Below are positions 32,336 through 44,531 of a stretch of DNA of 64,000 bases, in pieces; within the stretch, counting starts at the first letter, position 1, and each line of letters starts with the position of its first letter. The notes beneath the pieces are model-generated. The model ran no database searches, had not been told where the DNA came from, and saw only the letters and a list, made by a program, of their open reading frames with translations. This DNA comes from Isochrysis galbana. Its lineage: Eukaryota; Haptophyta; Isochrysidales; Isochrysidaceae. Where the stretch lies: contig CM030932.1 of the NCBI GenBank assembly GCA_018136815.1, positions 10,118,269 to 10,182,268 of the forward strand. The letters run 5' to 3'. The position numbers were made by a program, and so were the translations under genes.

Positions 32336-32720
32336 CTACTCGCACGGCTCACATCCCATCGTGTCGTCAAAGGACTCGTCGATATACTCCGGATCGTCGA
32401 AATCGGTCGCCGTGCGGCGACGCTTTGGCCCGCCAAAGTTGCGGCCCTTCTTGCCCTTCGGAACATACCAGTGCGGCCGCTGCCGATGCTTCTCGAGGCA
32501 ATCGTAGTACGAGATGACGCCCTTGTGGTTTGTACGCGGCGGACAGATCGGGACAAGGAAATGGGGCGCCCTCGAACAGTCGGTGCATGCCCAGATTGTG
32601 GCCTTGCGGTCGCAGATAATGCAACGCTGCTGCTTGCCGCCGACGTAGCCATCGAGGAGCTTGAACTTGGTGAGGTAGTGTGAGCAACCGTCATCCGATG
32701 TGAAGGAGCTTGGCGAAGAG
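32336..32720 (-). pseudogene. PiggyBac-like transposase, C-terminal part
   Basis: In one minus frame: SFTSDDGCSHYLTKFKLLDG, then a cysteine-rich zinc-binding tail (RCIICDRKATIWACTDCS) and basic residues ending EYIDESFDDTMGCEPCE and stop. It is followed on the gene's 5' side by the two TIR elements, beyond which the N-terminal part continues at 41137-42100. The cysteine-rich tail resembles those of PiggyBac-type (DDE_Tnp_1_7) transposases. The gene is split by 8.4 kb of insertions and frameshifted upstream. Confidence 0.65.
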
Positions 32721-33639
32721 TAGCCCGGTCACTCACTCATTTTAACCACTATTTCCCACCTCCCCTGGGTGTCCAAGGATTCCTTAGGGTCCCCCCCTAC
32801 CTGCCCCGCCAACTCCCTCCCCACTCCGAACGACCCCCTCCCGCCCCACGAAGGGCAATGGCGTCGGTGAGGGACTCCCCTCCCTTCCCCCGCGCGTGGC
32901 GGTCTATTTTGGGAGATTGGGGCGGGCGCTCACGGGAGGGAATCAGAGTGGTGAATGTGGGGCGCATCACTATTAGAAACGCGGAGCTTCCGCGACGTCC
33001 GATCGCCCGCGATCGGCCGAAGAATGGCCTGGAGGTGGTGGCCATGCAGAGCCCAGAGCTCTCGCGAGCAGGGTGGGGGGTGACTAGTAGGTCGCACGCT
33101 GGTTCTTGAGGGTCGCACACACTCGTACTAACCCGTCCTGGCCCCTCGCACCGCAGGAATGCCTCGATTCGATCCGGCCCGACGCCCAGGGCCACGGCCC
33201 GATTGACGTCGAGAAGCGCTCGCTTGGACGCCTGGAGGTGCAGCTCCTCATGTGGCCGTGCGGCGCGACGGGCTGGTCGCGACCGGCCCGTTCAGGGCCT
33301 GCTTGTAACCCTCAAAGCCTCCTGGCCCGGCCCCACGCGTTCGCGCCCACCGTTGATCCGAAATTTTGAGAGCTAGTGTGTGGCGTGTTCACCTCTCACC
33401 TCCGCCTTCACCGCAAAGGCGTGCGCCGTGGCCGCTAGGTACATGGATTTGGCTCCTGGGGCGGAACCATTTCATGTGATGAGATTTAGATCGCCCTAAG
33501 CAAGCTGAGGGGCAAGAGAGCGCCAGCGGCAAGCGCAGTCGCGTGCGAAAGTTGGGCACTCTGGCCCATTCGGCCCCCTTGGTCTTGTTGTCGATGTTGC
33601 GCAGGGCCAACTTCGACGCGATGTGTGCGGCCGGCGGCG

Positions 33640-35735
33640 GCGATTGGCGTGGCTGCTAGGGCGGCATCTTTGCAAGTAATGCCTGTTGCGTCATTCTATC
33701 TTAGTGGATGGCCGAGAAGGCGCCGGCAGCGCGCCCGGTCGCGGTCGAAAGTCGGGCACTCGGCCCGTTCGGCCCGGTGACGTTGGCGTGGTCGTCGGCG
33801 CCACACACGGCCGACTATGGCGCGATGCGCGCGGGCGGGGGCGGCGATTGGTGTTGCTGCTAGGGCGGCATATTCGGATTTGGTGTCTGGCAAGCCATTC
33901 TATCCCAGTGCAAGACCGAGAAAGCGCCGGCAGCGCGCCCGGTCGCGGTCGAAAGTCGGGCACTCGGCCCGTTTGGCCAGGTAACGTTGGCGTAGTTTTC
34001 GGCGCCACGCACCGCCGACTATGATGCAATGCGCGCGGGCGGCGGGGGCGATTGGCGTGGCTGCTAGGGCGGCATATTCGGATATGGTGCCTGGCAAGCC
34101 ATTCTATCCCAGTGGGAGACCAACAAAGCGCCGGCAGCGCGCCCGGTCGCGGTCGAAAGTCGGGCACTCGGCCCGTTCGACCCGGTGACGTTGGCGTGGT
34201 CGTCGGCGCCACACACGGCCGACTATGGCGCGATGCGCGCGGGCGGGGGCGGCGATTGGTGTTGCTGCTAGGGCGGCATATTCGGATTTGGTGTCTGGCA
34301 AGCCAATCTATCCCAGTGCAAGACCGAGAAAGCGTCGGCAGCGCGCCCGGTCGCGGTCGAAAGTCGGGCACTCGGCCCGTTTGGCCAGGTAACGTTGGCG
34401 TAGTTATCGGCGCCACGCACCGCCGACTATGATGCAATGCGCGCGGGCGGGGGCGGCGATTGGTGTTGCTGCTAGGGCGGCATATTCGGATTTGGTGTCT
34501 GGCAAGCCATTCTATCCCAGTGCAAGACCGAGAAAGCGCCGGCAGCGCGCCCGGTCGCGGTCGAAAGTCGGGCACTTGGCCCGTTTGGCCAGGTAACGTT
34601 GGCGTAGTTTTCGGCGCCACGCACCGCCGACTATGATGCAATGCGCGCGGGCGGCGGGGGCGATTGGTGTTGCTGCTAGGGCGGCATATTCGGATTTGGT
34701 GTCTGGCAAGCCATTGTATCCCAGTGGGAGACCAAGAAAGCGCCGGCAGCGCGCCCGGTCGCGGTCGAAAGTCGGGCACTCGGCCCGTTCGGCCCGGTGA
34801 CGTTGGCGTGGTCGTCGGCGCCACACACGGCCGACTATGGCGCGATGCGCGCGGGCGGGGGCGGCGATTGGTGTTGCTGCTAGGGCGGCATATTCGGATT
34901 TGGTGTCTGGCAAGCCATTCTATCCCAGTGCAAGACCGAGAAAGCGCCGGCAGCGCGCCCGGTCGCGGTCGAAAGTCGGGCACTCGGCCCGTTTGGCCAG
35001 GTAACGTTGGCGTAGTTTTCGGCGCCACGCACCGCCGACTATGATGCAATGCGCGCGGGCGGCGGGGGCGATTGGCGTGGCTGCTAGGGCGGCATATTCG
35101 GATATGGTGCCTGGCAAGCCATTCTATCCCAGTGGGAGACCAACAAAGCGCCGGCAGCGCGCCCGGTCGCGGTCGAAAGTCGGGCACTCGGCCCGTTCGA
35201 CCCGGTGACGTTGGCGTGGTCGTCGGCGCCACACACGGCCGACTATGGCGCGATGCGCGCGGGCGGGGGCGGCGATTGGTGTTGCTGCTAGGGCGGCATA
35301 TTCGGATTTGGTGTCTGGCAAGCCAATCTATCCCAGTGCAAGACCGAGAAAGCGCCGGCAGCGCGCCCGGTCGCGGTCGAAAGTCGGGCACTTGGCCCGT
35401 TTGGCCAGGTAACGTTGGCGTAGTTTTCGGCGCCACGCACCGCCGACTATGATGCAATGCGCGCGGGCGGCGGGGGCGATTGGCGTGGCTGCTAGGGCGG
35501 CATATTCGGATTTGGTGTCTGGCAAGCCATTGTATCCCAGTGGGAGACCAAGAAAGCGCCGGCAGCGCGCCCGGTCGCGGTCGAAAGTCGGGCACTCGGC
35601 CCGTTCGGCCCGGTGACGTTGGCGTGGTCGTCGGCGCCACACACGGCCGACTATGGCGCGATGCGCGCGGGCGGGGGCGACGATTGGCGTGGCTGCAAGG
35701 GCGGCATTTGTGAATATGGTGCTTGGTGTGCCACC
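33640..35735. repeat. 204-bp satellite array in element 1
   Basis: About ten units with landmarks agaccgagaaagcgccggca, cagcgcgcccggtcgcggtc and gttggcgtag. Units alternate between a 'cccagtgcaagaccgag' and a 'cccagtgggagaccaa' form, giving a higher-order pattern. Because 204 is a multiple of 3, a frame of 649 codons stays open; I treat it as a repeat artefact. Confidence 0.92.
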
Positions 35736-36395
35736 CAGTGCAACTGGATCAACACCAAAACGCCGCCAGCGCGCTCGGTGCCGGCTCAAAGTTGGGCACT
35801 CGCGCGTATCACGGCACCGGGACGGTAGCGTTGAAGCCGGGGGCGTGGCCGATTTCGGCGCGGTGCACGCGGCCGGCTGCGGCGATTGGCGTAGCTGCAA
35901 GGGCGGCATTTGCGAATATGGTGCCTGGTGTGCCACCCAGTGCAACTGGAACAACACCAAAACGCCGCCAGCGCGCTCGGTGCCGGCTCAAAGTTGGGCA
36001 CTCGCGCGTATCACGGCACCGGGACGGTAGCGTTGAAGCCGGGGGCGTGGCCGATTTCGGCGCGGTGCACGCGGCCGGCTGCGGCGATTGGCGTAGCTGC
36101 AAGGGCGGCATTTGTGAATATGGTGCCTGGTGTGCCACCCAGTGCAACTGGATCAACACCAAAGCGCCGCCAGCGCGCTCGGTGCCGGCTCAAAGTTGGG
36201 CACTCGCGCGTATCACGGCACCGGGACGGTAGCGTTGAAGCCGGGGGCGTGGCCGATTTCGGCGCGGTGCACGCGGCCGGCTGCGGCGATTGGCGTAGCT
36301 GCAAGGGCGGCATTTGCGAATATGGTGCTTGGTGTGCCACCCAGTGCAACTGGATCAACACCAAAACGCCGGCAGCCCGCCCAGTTTTGGTGCAA
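35735..36395. repeat. 202-bp satellite array in element 1
   Basis: Four copies of the landmark 'caactgga(t/a)caacacc', spaced 202 bases (about 35742, 35944, 36146 and 36348). It is related to the 204-bp unit through gcgattggcgt and the 'agctgcaagggcggcattt' block. Confidence 0.9.
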
Positions 36396-36801
36396 AGTTG
36401 GGGCTTCTCGTCTCAACAAATGTAGCGTTTCGTGAACGGCTGTTAGTAGTGATACTCATGTACATATCGATGTCAATCGCAATCTGTGTCGATGATCATA
36501 TAATGTGTAGAGAAGCACAATTCGTGGAGGGTATGAGCTGGTAGAGCTTATGGCTCCGTCACTAGTTGTGCATGCCTTGCATGAAGGGCATCAGTAAAAA
36601 TATACCGGAGGGGGGCCCGAATACTTTTTAGCGCTTGGTCTTCGGAGGCTTAAAATTGGCCATTTTTCGAAAATTTTGCCGGCGGACCCCCCATTTTTTT
36701 TGCTGATCTCTCATACCAGAACCTATAGAAAGCTTATTTAGGCCTCCATTTGCCCATTACCGATTTCGCCCTCCGCACCCCCCTAGTGAGTGACCGGGCT
36801 A

Positions 36802-36820
36802 CGAAGAGGATGCAACTTGA
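36802..36820. other. 19-bp host sequence between the two TIR elements
   Basis: CGAAGAGGATGCAACTTGA. Its first seven bases repeat the left flank of element 1 and its last seven (AACTTGA) repeat the right flank of element 2 (41103-41109). This is the only host DNA between the two insertions. Confidence 0.9.
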
Positions 36821-37738
36821 TAGCCCGGTCACTCACTCATTTTAACCACTATTTCCCACCTCCCCTGGGTGTCCAAGGATTCCTTAGGGTCCCCCCTACC
36901 TGCCCCGCCAACTCCCTCCCCACTCCGAACGACCCCCTCCCGCCCCACGAAGGGCAATGGCGTCGGTGAGGGACTCCCCTCCCTTCCCCCGCGCGTGGCG
37001 GTCTATTTTGGGAGATTGGGGCGGGCGCTCACGGGAGGGAATCAGAGTGGTGAATGTGGGGCGCATCACTATTAGAAACGCGGAGCTTCCGCGACGTCCG
37101 ATCGCCCGCGATCGGCCGAAGAATGGCCTGGAGGTGGTGGCCATGCAGAGCCCAGAGCTCTCGCGAGCAGGGTGGGGGGTGACTAGTAGGTCGCACGCTG
37201 GTTCTTGAGGGTCGCACACACTCGTACTAACCCGTCCTGGCCCCTCGCACCGCAGGAATGCCTCGATTCGATCCGGCCCGACGCCCAGGGCCACGGCCCG
37301 ATTGACGTCGAGAAGCGCTCGCTTGGACGCCTGGAGGTGCAGCTCCTCATGTGGCCGTGCGGCGCGACGGGCTGGTCGCGACCGGCCCGTTCAGGGCCTG
37401 CTTGTAACCCTCAAAGCCTCCTGGCCCGGCCCCACGCGTTCGCGCCCACCGTTGATCCGAAATTTTGAGAGCTAGTGTGTGGCGTGTTCACCTCTCACCT
37501 CCGCCTTCACCGCAAAGGCGTGCGCCGTGGCCGCTAGGTACATGGATTTGGCTCCTGGGGCGGAACCATTTCATGTGATGAGATTTAGATCGCCCTAAGC
37601 AAGCTGAGGGGCAAGAGAGCGCCAGCGGCAAGCGCAGTCGCGTGCGAAAGTTGGGCACTCTGGCCCATTCGGCCCCCTTGGTCTTGTTGTCGATGTTGCG
37701 CAGGGCCAACTTCGACGCGATGTGTGCGGCCGGCGGCG

Positions 37739-39834
37739 GCGATTGGCGTGGCTGCTAGGGCGGCATCTTTGCAAGTAATGCCTGTTGCGTCATTCTATCT
37801 TAGTGGATGGCCGAGAAGGCGCCGGCAGCGCGCCCGGTCGCGGTCGAAAGTCGGGCACTCGGCCCGTTCGACCCGGTGACGTTGGCGTGGTCGTCGGCGC
37901 CACACACGGCCGACTATGGCGCGATGCGCGCGGGCGGGGGCGGCGATTGGTGTTGCTGCTAGGGCGGCATATTCGGATTTGGTGTCTGGCAAGCCATTCT
38001 ATCCCAGTGCAAGACCGAGAAAGCGCCGGCAGCGCGCCCGGTCGCGGTCGAAAGTCGGGCACTCGGCCCGTTTGGCCAGGTAACGTTGGCGTAGTTTTCG
38101 GCGCCACGCACCGCCGACTATGATGCAATGCGCGCGGGCGGCGGGGGCGATTGGCGTGGCTGCTAGGGCGGCATATTCGGATATGGTGCCTGGCAAGCCA
38201 TTCTATCCCAGTGGGAGACCAACAAAGCGCCGGCAGCGCGCCCGGTCGCGGTCGAAAGTCGGGCACTCGGCCCGTTCGACCCGGTGACGTTGGCGTGGTC
38301 GTCGGCGCCACACACGGCCGACTATGGCGCGATGCGCGCGGGCGGGGGCGGCGATTGGTGTTGCTGCTAGGGCGGCATATTCGGATTTGGTGTCTGGCAA
38401 GCCAATCTATCCCAGTGCAAGACCGAGAAAGCGTCGGCAGCGCGCCCGGTCGCGGTCGAAAGTCGGGCACTCGGCCCGTTTGGCCAGGTAACGTTGGCGT
38501 AGTTATCGGCGCCACGCACCGCCGACTATGATGCAATGCGCGCGGGCGGGGGCGGCGATTGGTGTTGCTGCTAGGGCGGCATATTCGGATTTGGTGTCTG
38601 GCAAGCCATTCTATCCCAGTGCAAGACCGAGAAAGCGCCGGCAGCGCGCCCGGTCGCGGTCGAAAGTCGGGCACTTGGCCCGTTTGGCCAGGTAACGTTG
38701 GCGTAGTTTTCGGCGCCACGCACCGCCGACTATGATGCAATGCGCGCGGGCGGCGGGGGCGATTGGTGTTGCTGCTAGGGCGGCATATTCGGATTTGGTG
38801 TCTGGCAAGCCATTGTATCCCAGTGGGAGACCAAGAAAGCGCCGGCAGCGCGCCCGGTCGCGGTCGAAAGTCGGGCACTCGGCCCGTTCGGCCCGGTGAC
38901 GTTGGCGTGGTCGTCGGCGCCACACACGGCCGACTATGGCGCGATGCGCGCGGGCGGGGGCGGCGATTGGTGTTGCTGCTAGGGCGGCATATTCGGATTT
39001 GGTGTCTGGCAAGCCATTCTATCCCAGTGCAAGACCGAGAAAGCGCCGGCAGCGCGCCCGGTCGCGGTCGAAAGTCGGGCACTCGGCCCGTTTGGCCAGG
39101 TAACGTTGGCGTAGTTTTCGGCGCCACGCACCGCCGACTATGATGCAATGCGCGCGGGCGGCGGGGGCGATTGGCGTGGCTGCTAGGGCGGCATATTCGG
39201 ATATGGTGCCTGGCAAGCCATTCTATCCCAGTGGGAGACCAACAAAGCGCCGGCAGCGCGCCCGGTCGCGGTCGAAAGTCGGGCACTCGGCCCGTTCGAC
39301 CCGGTGACGTTGGCGTGGTCGTCGGCGCCACACACGGCCGACTATGGCGCGATGCGCGCGGGCGGGGGCGGCGATTGGTGTTGCTGCTAGGGCGGCATAT
39401 TCGGATTTGGTGTCTGGCAAGCCAATCTATCCCAGTGCAAGACCGAGAAAGCGCCGGCAGCGCGCCCGGTCGCGGTCGAAAGTCGGGCACTTGGCCCGTT
39501 TGGCCAGGTAACGTTGGCGTAGTTTTCGGCGCCACGCACCGCCGACTATGATGCAATGCGCGCGGGCGGCGGGGGCGATTGGCGTGGCTGCTAGGGCGGC
39601 ATATTCGGATTTGGTGTCTGGCAAGCCATTGTATCCCAGTGGGAGACCAAGAAAGCGCCGGCAGCGCGCCCGGTCGCGGTCGAAAGTCGGGCACTCGGCC
39701 CGTTCGGCCCGGTGACGTTGGCGTGGTCGTCGGCGCCACACACGGCCGACTATGGCGCGATGCGCGCGGGCGGGGGCGACGATTGGCGTGGCTGCAAGGG
39801 CGGCATTTGTGAATATGGTGCTTGGTGTGCCACC
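37739..39834. repeat. 204-bp satellite array in element 2
   Basis: About ten units in the same order and with the same unit-specific variants as in element 1. Confidence 0.92.
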
Positions 39835-40696
39835 CAGTGCAACTGGATCAACACCAAAACGCCGCCAGCGCGCTCGGTGCCGGCTCAAAGTTGGGCACTC
39901 GCGCGTATCACGGCACCGGGACGGTAGCGTTGAAGCCGGGGGCGTGGCCGATTTCGGCGCGGTGCACGCGGCCGGCTGCGGCGATTGGCGTAGCTGCAAG
40001 GGCGGCATTTGCGAATATGGCGCCTGGTGTGCCACCCAGTGCAACTGGAACAACACCAAAACGCCGCCAGCGCGCTCGGTGCCGGCTCAAAGTTGGGCAC
40101 TCGCGCGTATCACGGCACCGGGACGGTAGCGTTGAAGCCGGGGGCGTGGCCGATTTCGGCGCGGTGCACGCGGCCGGCTGCGGCGATTGGCGTAGCTGCA
40201 AGGGCGGCATTTGCGAATATGGTGCCTGGTGTGCCACCCAGTGCAACTGGAACAACACCAAAACGCCGCCAGCGCGCTCGGTGCCGGCTCAAAGTTGGGC
40301 ACTCGCGCGTATCACGGCACCGGGACGGTAGCGTTGAAGCCGGGGGCGTGGCCGATTTCGGCGCGGTGCACGCGGCCGGCTGCGGCGATTGGCGTAGCTG
40401 CAAGGGCGGCATTTGTGAATATGGTGCCTGGTGTGCCACCCAGTGCAACTGGATCAACACCAAAGCGCCGCCAGCGCGCTCGGTGCCGGCTCAAAGTTGG
40501 GCACTCGCGCGTATCACGGCACCGGGACGGTAGCGTTGAAGCCGGGGGCGTGGCCGATTTCGGCGCGGTGCACGCGGCCGGCTGCGGCGATTGGCGTAGC
40601 TGCAAGGGCGGCATTTGCGAATATGGTGCTTGGTGTGCCACCCAGTGCAACTGGATCAACACCAAAACGCCGGCAGCCCGCCCAGTTTTGGTGCAA
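39834..40696. repeat. 202-bp satellite array in element 2
   Basis: Five copies of the 'caactgga(t/a)caacacc' landmark at 202-base spacing, one more than in element 1. The extra unit accounts for nearly all of the length difference between the two elements. Confidence 0.9.
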
Positions 40697-41136
40697 AGTT
40701 GGGGCTTCTCGTCTCAACAAATGTAGCGTTTCGTGAACGGCTGTTAGTAGTGATACTCATGTACATATCGATGTCAATCGCAATCTGTGTCGATGATCAT
40801 ATAATGTGTAGAGAAGCACAATTCGTGGAGGGTATGAGCTGGTAGAGCTTATGGCTCCGTCACTAGTTGTGCATGCCTTGCATGAAGGGCATCAGTAAAA
40901 ATATACCGGAGGGGGGCCCGAATACTTTTTAGCGCTTGGTCTTCGGAGGCTTAAAATTGGCCATTTTTCGAAAATTTTGCCGGCGGACCCCCCATTTTTT
41001 TTGCTGATCTCTCATACCAGAACCTATAGAAAGCTTATTTAGGCCTCCATTTGCCCATTACCGATTTCGCCCTCCGCACCCCCCTAGTGAGTGACCGGGC
41101 TAAACTTGAGGTTCCCTTTTTTTAGCAGCGGGCGGC

Positions 41137-42100
41137 TCAGCTTTGCGGTGATTGCCGCCGCAACGGCGGCCTCGCCGGTGCGCGCGAAACCGACGGCGGA
41201 GACTGCGTCGGCCCATTGTTGTTGAGAAGCATCGGGTTGTGCATGAGCCTGTAGGCGAGCTTGCTCATCTCCGCCTTGAAGGATGCGGTCCCATCGTCTA
41301 AGTAGCGCTGGGCGAAGTAGGCATTGGTCGCCATCACGCCGAGGATGGTCGTGAAGAAGCGCGTCTTGAACGTGTTCGTCAGGATGCGCTTCTCCATCGC
41401 GAGCGTGTTGTTCTGCCGTAGCGATTGTGGCGATCCGTGGCGGGCTGGGCGAGAGTGGCGTCGTTGAGCACGCGGGGACACTTGCGCCTGCCCTTCACTA
41501 GCGACGATTCGAAGACTCCGATGGTCTCCTCAAAGCCCTCTGCGACGTCGAACGTGTCGGTCATCAGGTCCACGTAACGAACGGGATCACCGTTGAGCGT
41601 CGTGCCGTGTGTGCTGATGAAGGTGTGGATGGAATCACCGCGGCGCTGAGAGACGCAGAACATGTCAAAAGCTTCGGTGCCGTCGCCGAGGTCGACCTTG
41701 GTGGTGTAGACCGCGTGCGAGCCGTCGGTTTTAGCCGTGGCCATCTTGATCTCCTCTGTGGGGTAGCCCTTCGTATTGGTCTTTACGTCGCCGAAGCTGT
41801 ACATGCCGACGCGCTTAAGGTCTTGTAGCCCATGAACCAGCTGTCACCGTAGACGGCCCGGCCGGTACCGTGCCAGGGCTTGGTGGCGCACGTGCGCACC
41901 TGTCTCGGCATGTCGTTCGAGTGGTTGTGAGTGGGCTGAGCTCTGGTCGTCGCAGGATTGGTACCTTAGACATGTGGTGGCCCGCGACATGGGTCAGCTG
42001 GGAGGTACTCCCGCAGGCGTGTCGGGCATCGTGCGACGGCTCACGACGGAGGGTCCGCGCGCGGGGCGGGGGAGGAGCAATGGAGGACCTCACTCAGAGT
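41137..42100 (-). pseudogene. PiggyBac-like transposase, central part (frameshifted)
   Basis: The minus frames give VYGDSWFMGYKT, with the Asp of a DDE_Tnp_1_7 catalytic core. After a one-base frameshift near 41814 they give GMYSFGDVKTNTKGYP and ETIGVFESSLVKGRRKCPRV. After another frame change comes ATNAYFAQRYLDDGTASFKA. A gene of this type moves elements with TTAA targets. Here it is broken by at least two frameshifts and by the two TIR elements. The C-terminal part continues at 32336-32720. Confidence 0.7.
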
Positions 42101-42690
42101 GCCCAACTTTGGGCGGCTCTGACGAGACTCAATGGGTGAGCTCCGAACCTCCGCGGCAAGATGGACTGAGGGGACACTGTGCCCGAGGGCTGCGCACCGA
42201 TTTCGGGCAACGGGTGCCCACCGTTGGGCCGAGAGGGCCGCCATGGCGGGGAAATCCAGTAGAGAGAGGGGTACGATTCCATGGATTTCGTACCCCAGGG
42301 GGGTACATTGTAGCACAAAACATTTTAACCGTAATAGTCTCGTACCCTTCGCCTTCGCTAGTCTCAGGCTACGCTCGCAACGTACTCGCTAGTGGCCTGA
42401 AGCTATCCTCAAGCTATCCTTTCTGACCGAGCCCAGAGGCCATACGAACTAAGAACAGTGTTGCCTGCAATGCGCCATCGCCATAGGAGCAGTCGCCGCA
42501 CAGGAAGTGCGCAGAGTATTCCAGATGCTTGACCCATGCCGTAAGTAAACACCTCATCTTGATTCCAAGGCTTTAACATTTAAAGGACCGGTAGCGATAC
42601 TGATCAAGCCGCACGGGTCTCCCAGCGATATGCGTGGCCACCAATATCAGGCCGGGGGTGGCTATGTAGACACCCCCAATGCTTGCGGCC

Positions 42691-44196
42691 TCACTCGGGC
42701 GCGCCCAACTCGCCAATCAGCGCCTGGATGCTCTCAAGCTGCGCGCCGATCGCGAGCGTGCGCTGAAGCTGCGTGTTGCAGCGCGCGATCTCGCGCTCTT
42801 TGGCGGCGAGTGTTCCCTCAAGCTCGGAGATTCGCGCAGCGTGGGCATCAAGCAGCGTGGCGGCGGCGGCGGCGGCCTCCGCCTGCTCATGCGCTGCGTC
42901 ATCGCGCACACGCAGCATCGCCACCGCCCTCGCCTCGGCCTCGCGCGAGTCTTCGAGCGCCCGCCGCATCTCATCGGCGAGGCCCATCGCGGCGGCCCGC
43001 TCGCGCTCGGCAAGCTGTGCGTCAGAAATCAGCCTGGCCTCGCGAGCGGCAGCGGCCTGAGCAGCGGCCTCCCTCTCGTGCTTCGCGGTGTTGCGTTCCG
43101 CCTCAAGCATACGCACACGCTCCTCCGCCCCCTCGGCACGTTCACGCTCGCGCTCGGCGCGCTCGCGCTCCCGCACGGCGCGCTCACGCTCGCGTTCAGC
43201 GCGCTCGTGCTCGTCATCGGCCCTTGCCCGAGCCGCGTCCGCTCGCTCCGTCTCAGCTCGGCCAAGCTTGCATGCCTCCTCGGCGCGAACGCGCAAAGCC
43301 TCACCTTGCTCGAGCACTGCCTTCAGCCTCGCCTCGCCCTCGCGCAGCCGTCGCTCCAGCGCCTCGATACGCGCAGTGGCGACTGAGGCGGCCTCCGCGC
43401 CCTCAGTATTCGCCTCGACCAGCTGCTTTGCAAGCCTCGCCTCGCGCTCGGCACTCGTCTGAAGCTGTGCCTCAAGGTGGCGGTGCGCACGTGCAAGTAA
43501 CACCATCTTCTCGCGCCCGCATTCTATCGCCGTGGCGCGCGACTCGGCCAGCGCCGTGGCCTCGGTCTTCTCGACGGAGAGGCGCGCCACCTGAGCGGCA
43601 AGGGCGCGGTGCGAGGCGGAGGCTTAGAGCGAGCAGGGCGGAGGGGGTGTCGACTTGCTCTTCATGCTTCACCTGCTTGGCAGGCCTGGTATTGCAAAAG
43701 GGCCGGGCGGGTAGGGTGCGTGTTTGAACGGCAAGCAAGCACGAAAAGGAAAGGCGAAGAATAGGGACCACGGGCTTGCGACGCCTCCTCCTTTCGGCGG
43801 AGTGGTTTTCCGCCTACTCGGCAGGCAAAGGCATTGCATGGTGGGGTAGGGCAGTGGGCCTAGAAAGGCCAGGCATCTGTGGAGGCTCTCATCATGACAG
43901 AGACTATCCGTCTTCTAGATAGATGCGGGTGCGCTAGACACGGGCCTGGAGGGCGAGCGGTGAGCGGAGAAGGCCAGAGGGAGCGCAGATGCCCCCACTG
44001 AAGCAAAGGTGGAAGGGGGACACTCCACCTGCTCTGCAGAGGCAGCGAGCCGGGCGCCCAGCCGGCCTAGCTCTCGCTGTGAGGCTGCAAGGCGGTGTGA
44101 GAGGTTCGCCGACGAGGCGGCTGCTTCTTCCGCCCGCCGCTCCGCCCGCCGGCGCAGCAGGTCCGCGTGAGAGACCTCTGAGAGCTCCCCGGGCAT
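42691..44196 (-). CDS. Coiled-coil protein, two exons
   Basis: Exon 1 44196-44029 (56 codons, MPGELSEVSHADLLRRRAER) and exon 2 43590-42691 join in phase 0 at GT-AG sites to give 355 aa. Almost the whole protein is Ala/Glu/Arg heptad coiled coil, including a run of alternating RERERA repeats (about residues 180-230). No globular domain, signal or membrane segment is seen. Such proteins are usually structural (cytoskeletal, basal-body or vesicle-tether), but the sequence does not say which. The frame has strong codon bias with many GCG and CGC codons. Confidence 0.7.
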
Positions 44197-44531
44197 ACGT
44201 CCCCCACCACACAGCAGCAGCAGCCGGTAGCCGCCGCCACTCAATCGCACCACTCGATCGACACTCGAGAGTCATTCGCAAAAATACTTCCTCTATTTTA
44301 AGTCGTCAGAGTTTTATTGTTGTGTTAGTGTTAGTATAACCTTAGTGCTGCGGCACCGTAGCCCTTCGACGGCAACGGAGCCCCTCCCCCGCGATGGGGG
44401 TATGCGCGGTTGGCGCATGGCTCGTCCGGTGGATGTGGCTAGGAGTGCTAGCTAACAAGATCTAATACGACGCTATAAATTCAAACGTGGTACCCCCGCC
44501 CCCGCCGCCGAGAGGCGAGAGGTAGGTGGTA

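Larger units (their letters stand above)
32721..36801. mobile_element. TIR element 1 carrying internal satellite arrays
   Basis: 4,081 bp. Left end TAGCCCGGTCACTCACT, right end AGTGAGTGACCGGGCTA, perfect 17-bp inverted repeats. It is flanked by the 7-bp direct repeat CGAAGAG (32714-32720 and 36802-36808). The left 750 bp is GC-rich with short frames but no recognisable transposase. The middle holds about ten 204-bp and four 202-bp satellite units. The right 370 bp is AT-richer and conserved in the partial copy at 1-1072. The superfamily is unclear; a 7-bp TSD is uncommon. It is non-autonomous as far as I can see. Confidence 0.88.
36821..41102. mobile_element. TIR element 2, near-identical to element 1
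   Basis: 4,282 bp with the same 17-bp TIRs, in the same orientation. It is flanked by the 7-bp repeat AACTTGA (36814-36820 and 41103-41109). It matches element 1 base for base over long stretches, with rare differences, for example gttcgg versus gttcga near 33769/37868. It is about 200 bp longer, mainly because it has one more 202-bp unit, and has one C fewer near 36893. Confidence 0.88.

Noticed and set aside
33691-35640. 649-codon open frame on the minus strand, repeated at 37790-39739, plus many frames on the plus strand
   Set aside because: The DNA is a 204-bp tandem satellite. Since 204 is divisible by three, any frame without a stop in one unit stays open. Open frames exist on both strands over the same DNA, and the protein is just the repeat.
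32714-41109. Simple tandem duplication of a 4.1-kb block
   Set aside because: Each copy has complete inverted ends and a different 7-bp flanking duplication, and the 19-bp spacer continues the host sequence. Tandem duplication would not create this.
42630-43727. 365-codon plus-strand frame
   Set aside because: It is the antisense shadow of the coiled-coil gene, whose two exons splice in phase. The shadow frame is Ala/Arg/Pro-rich without structure.
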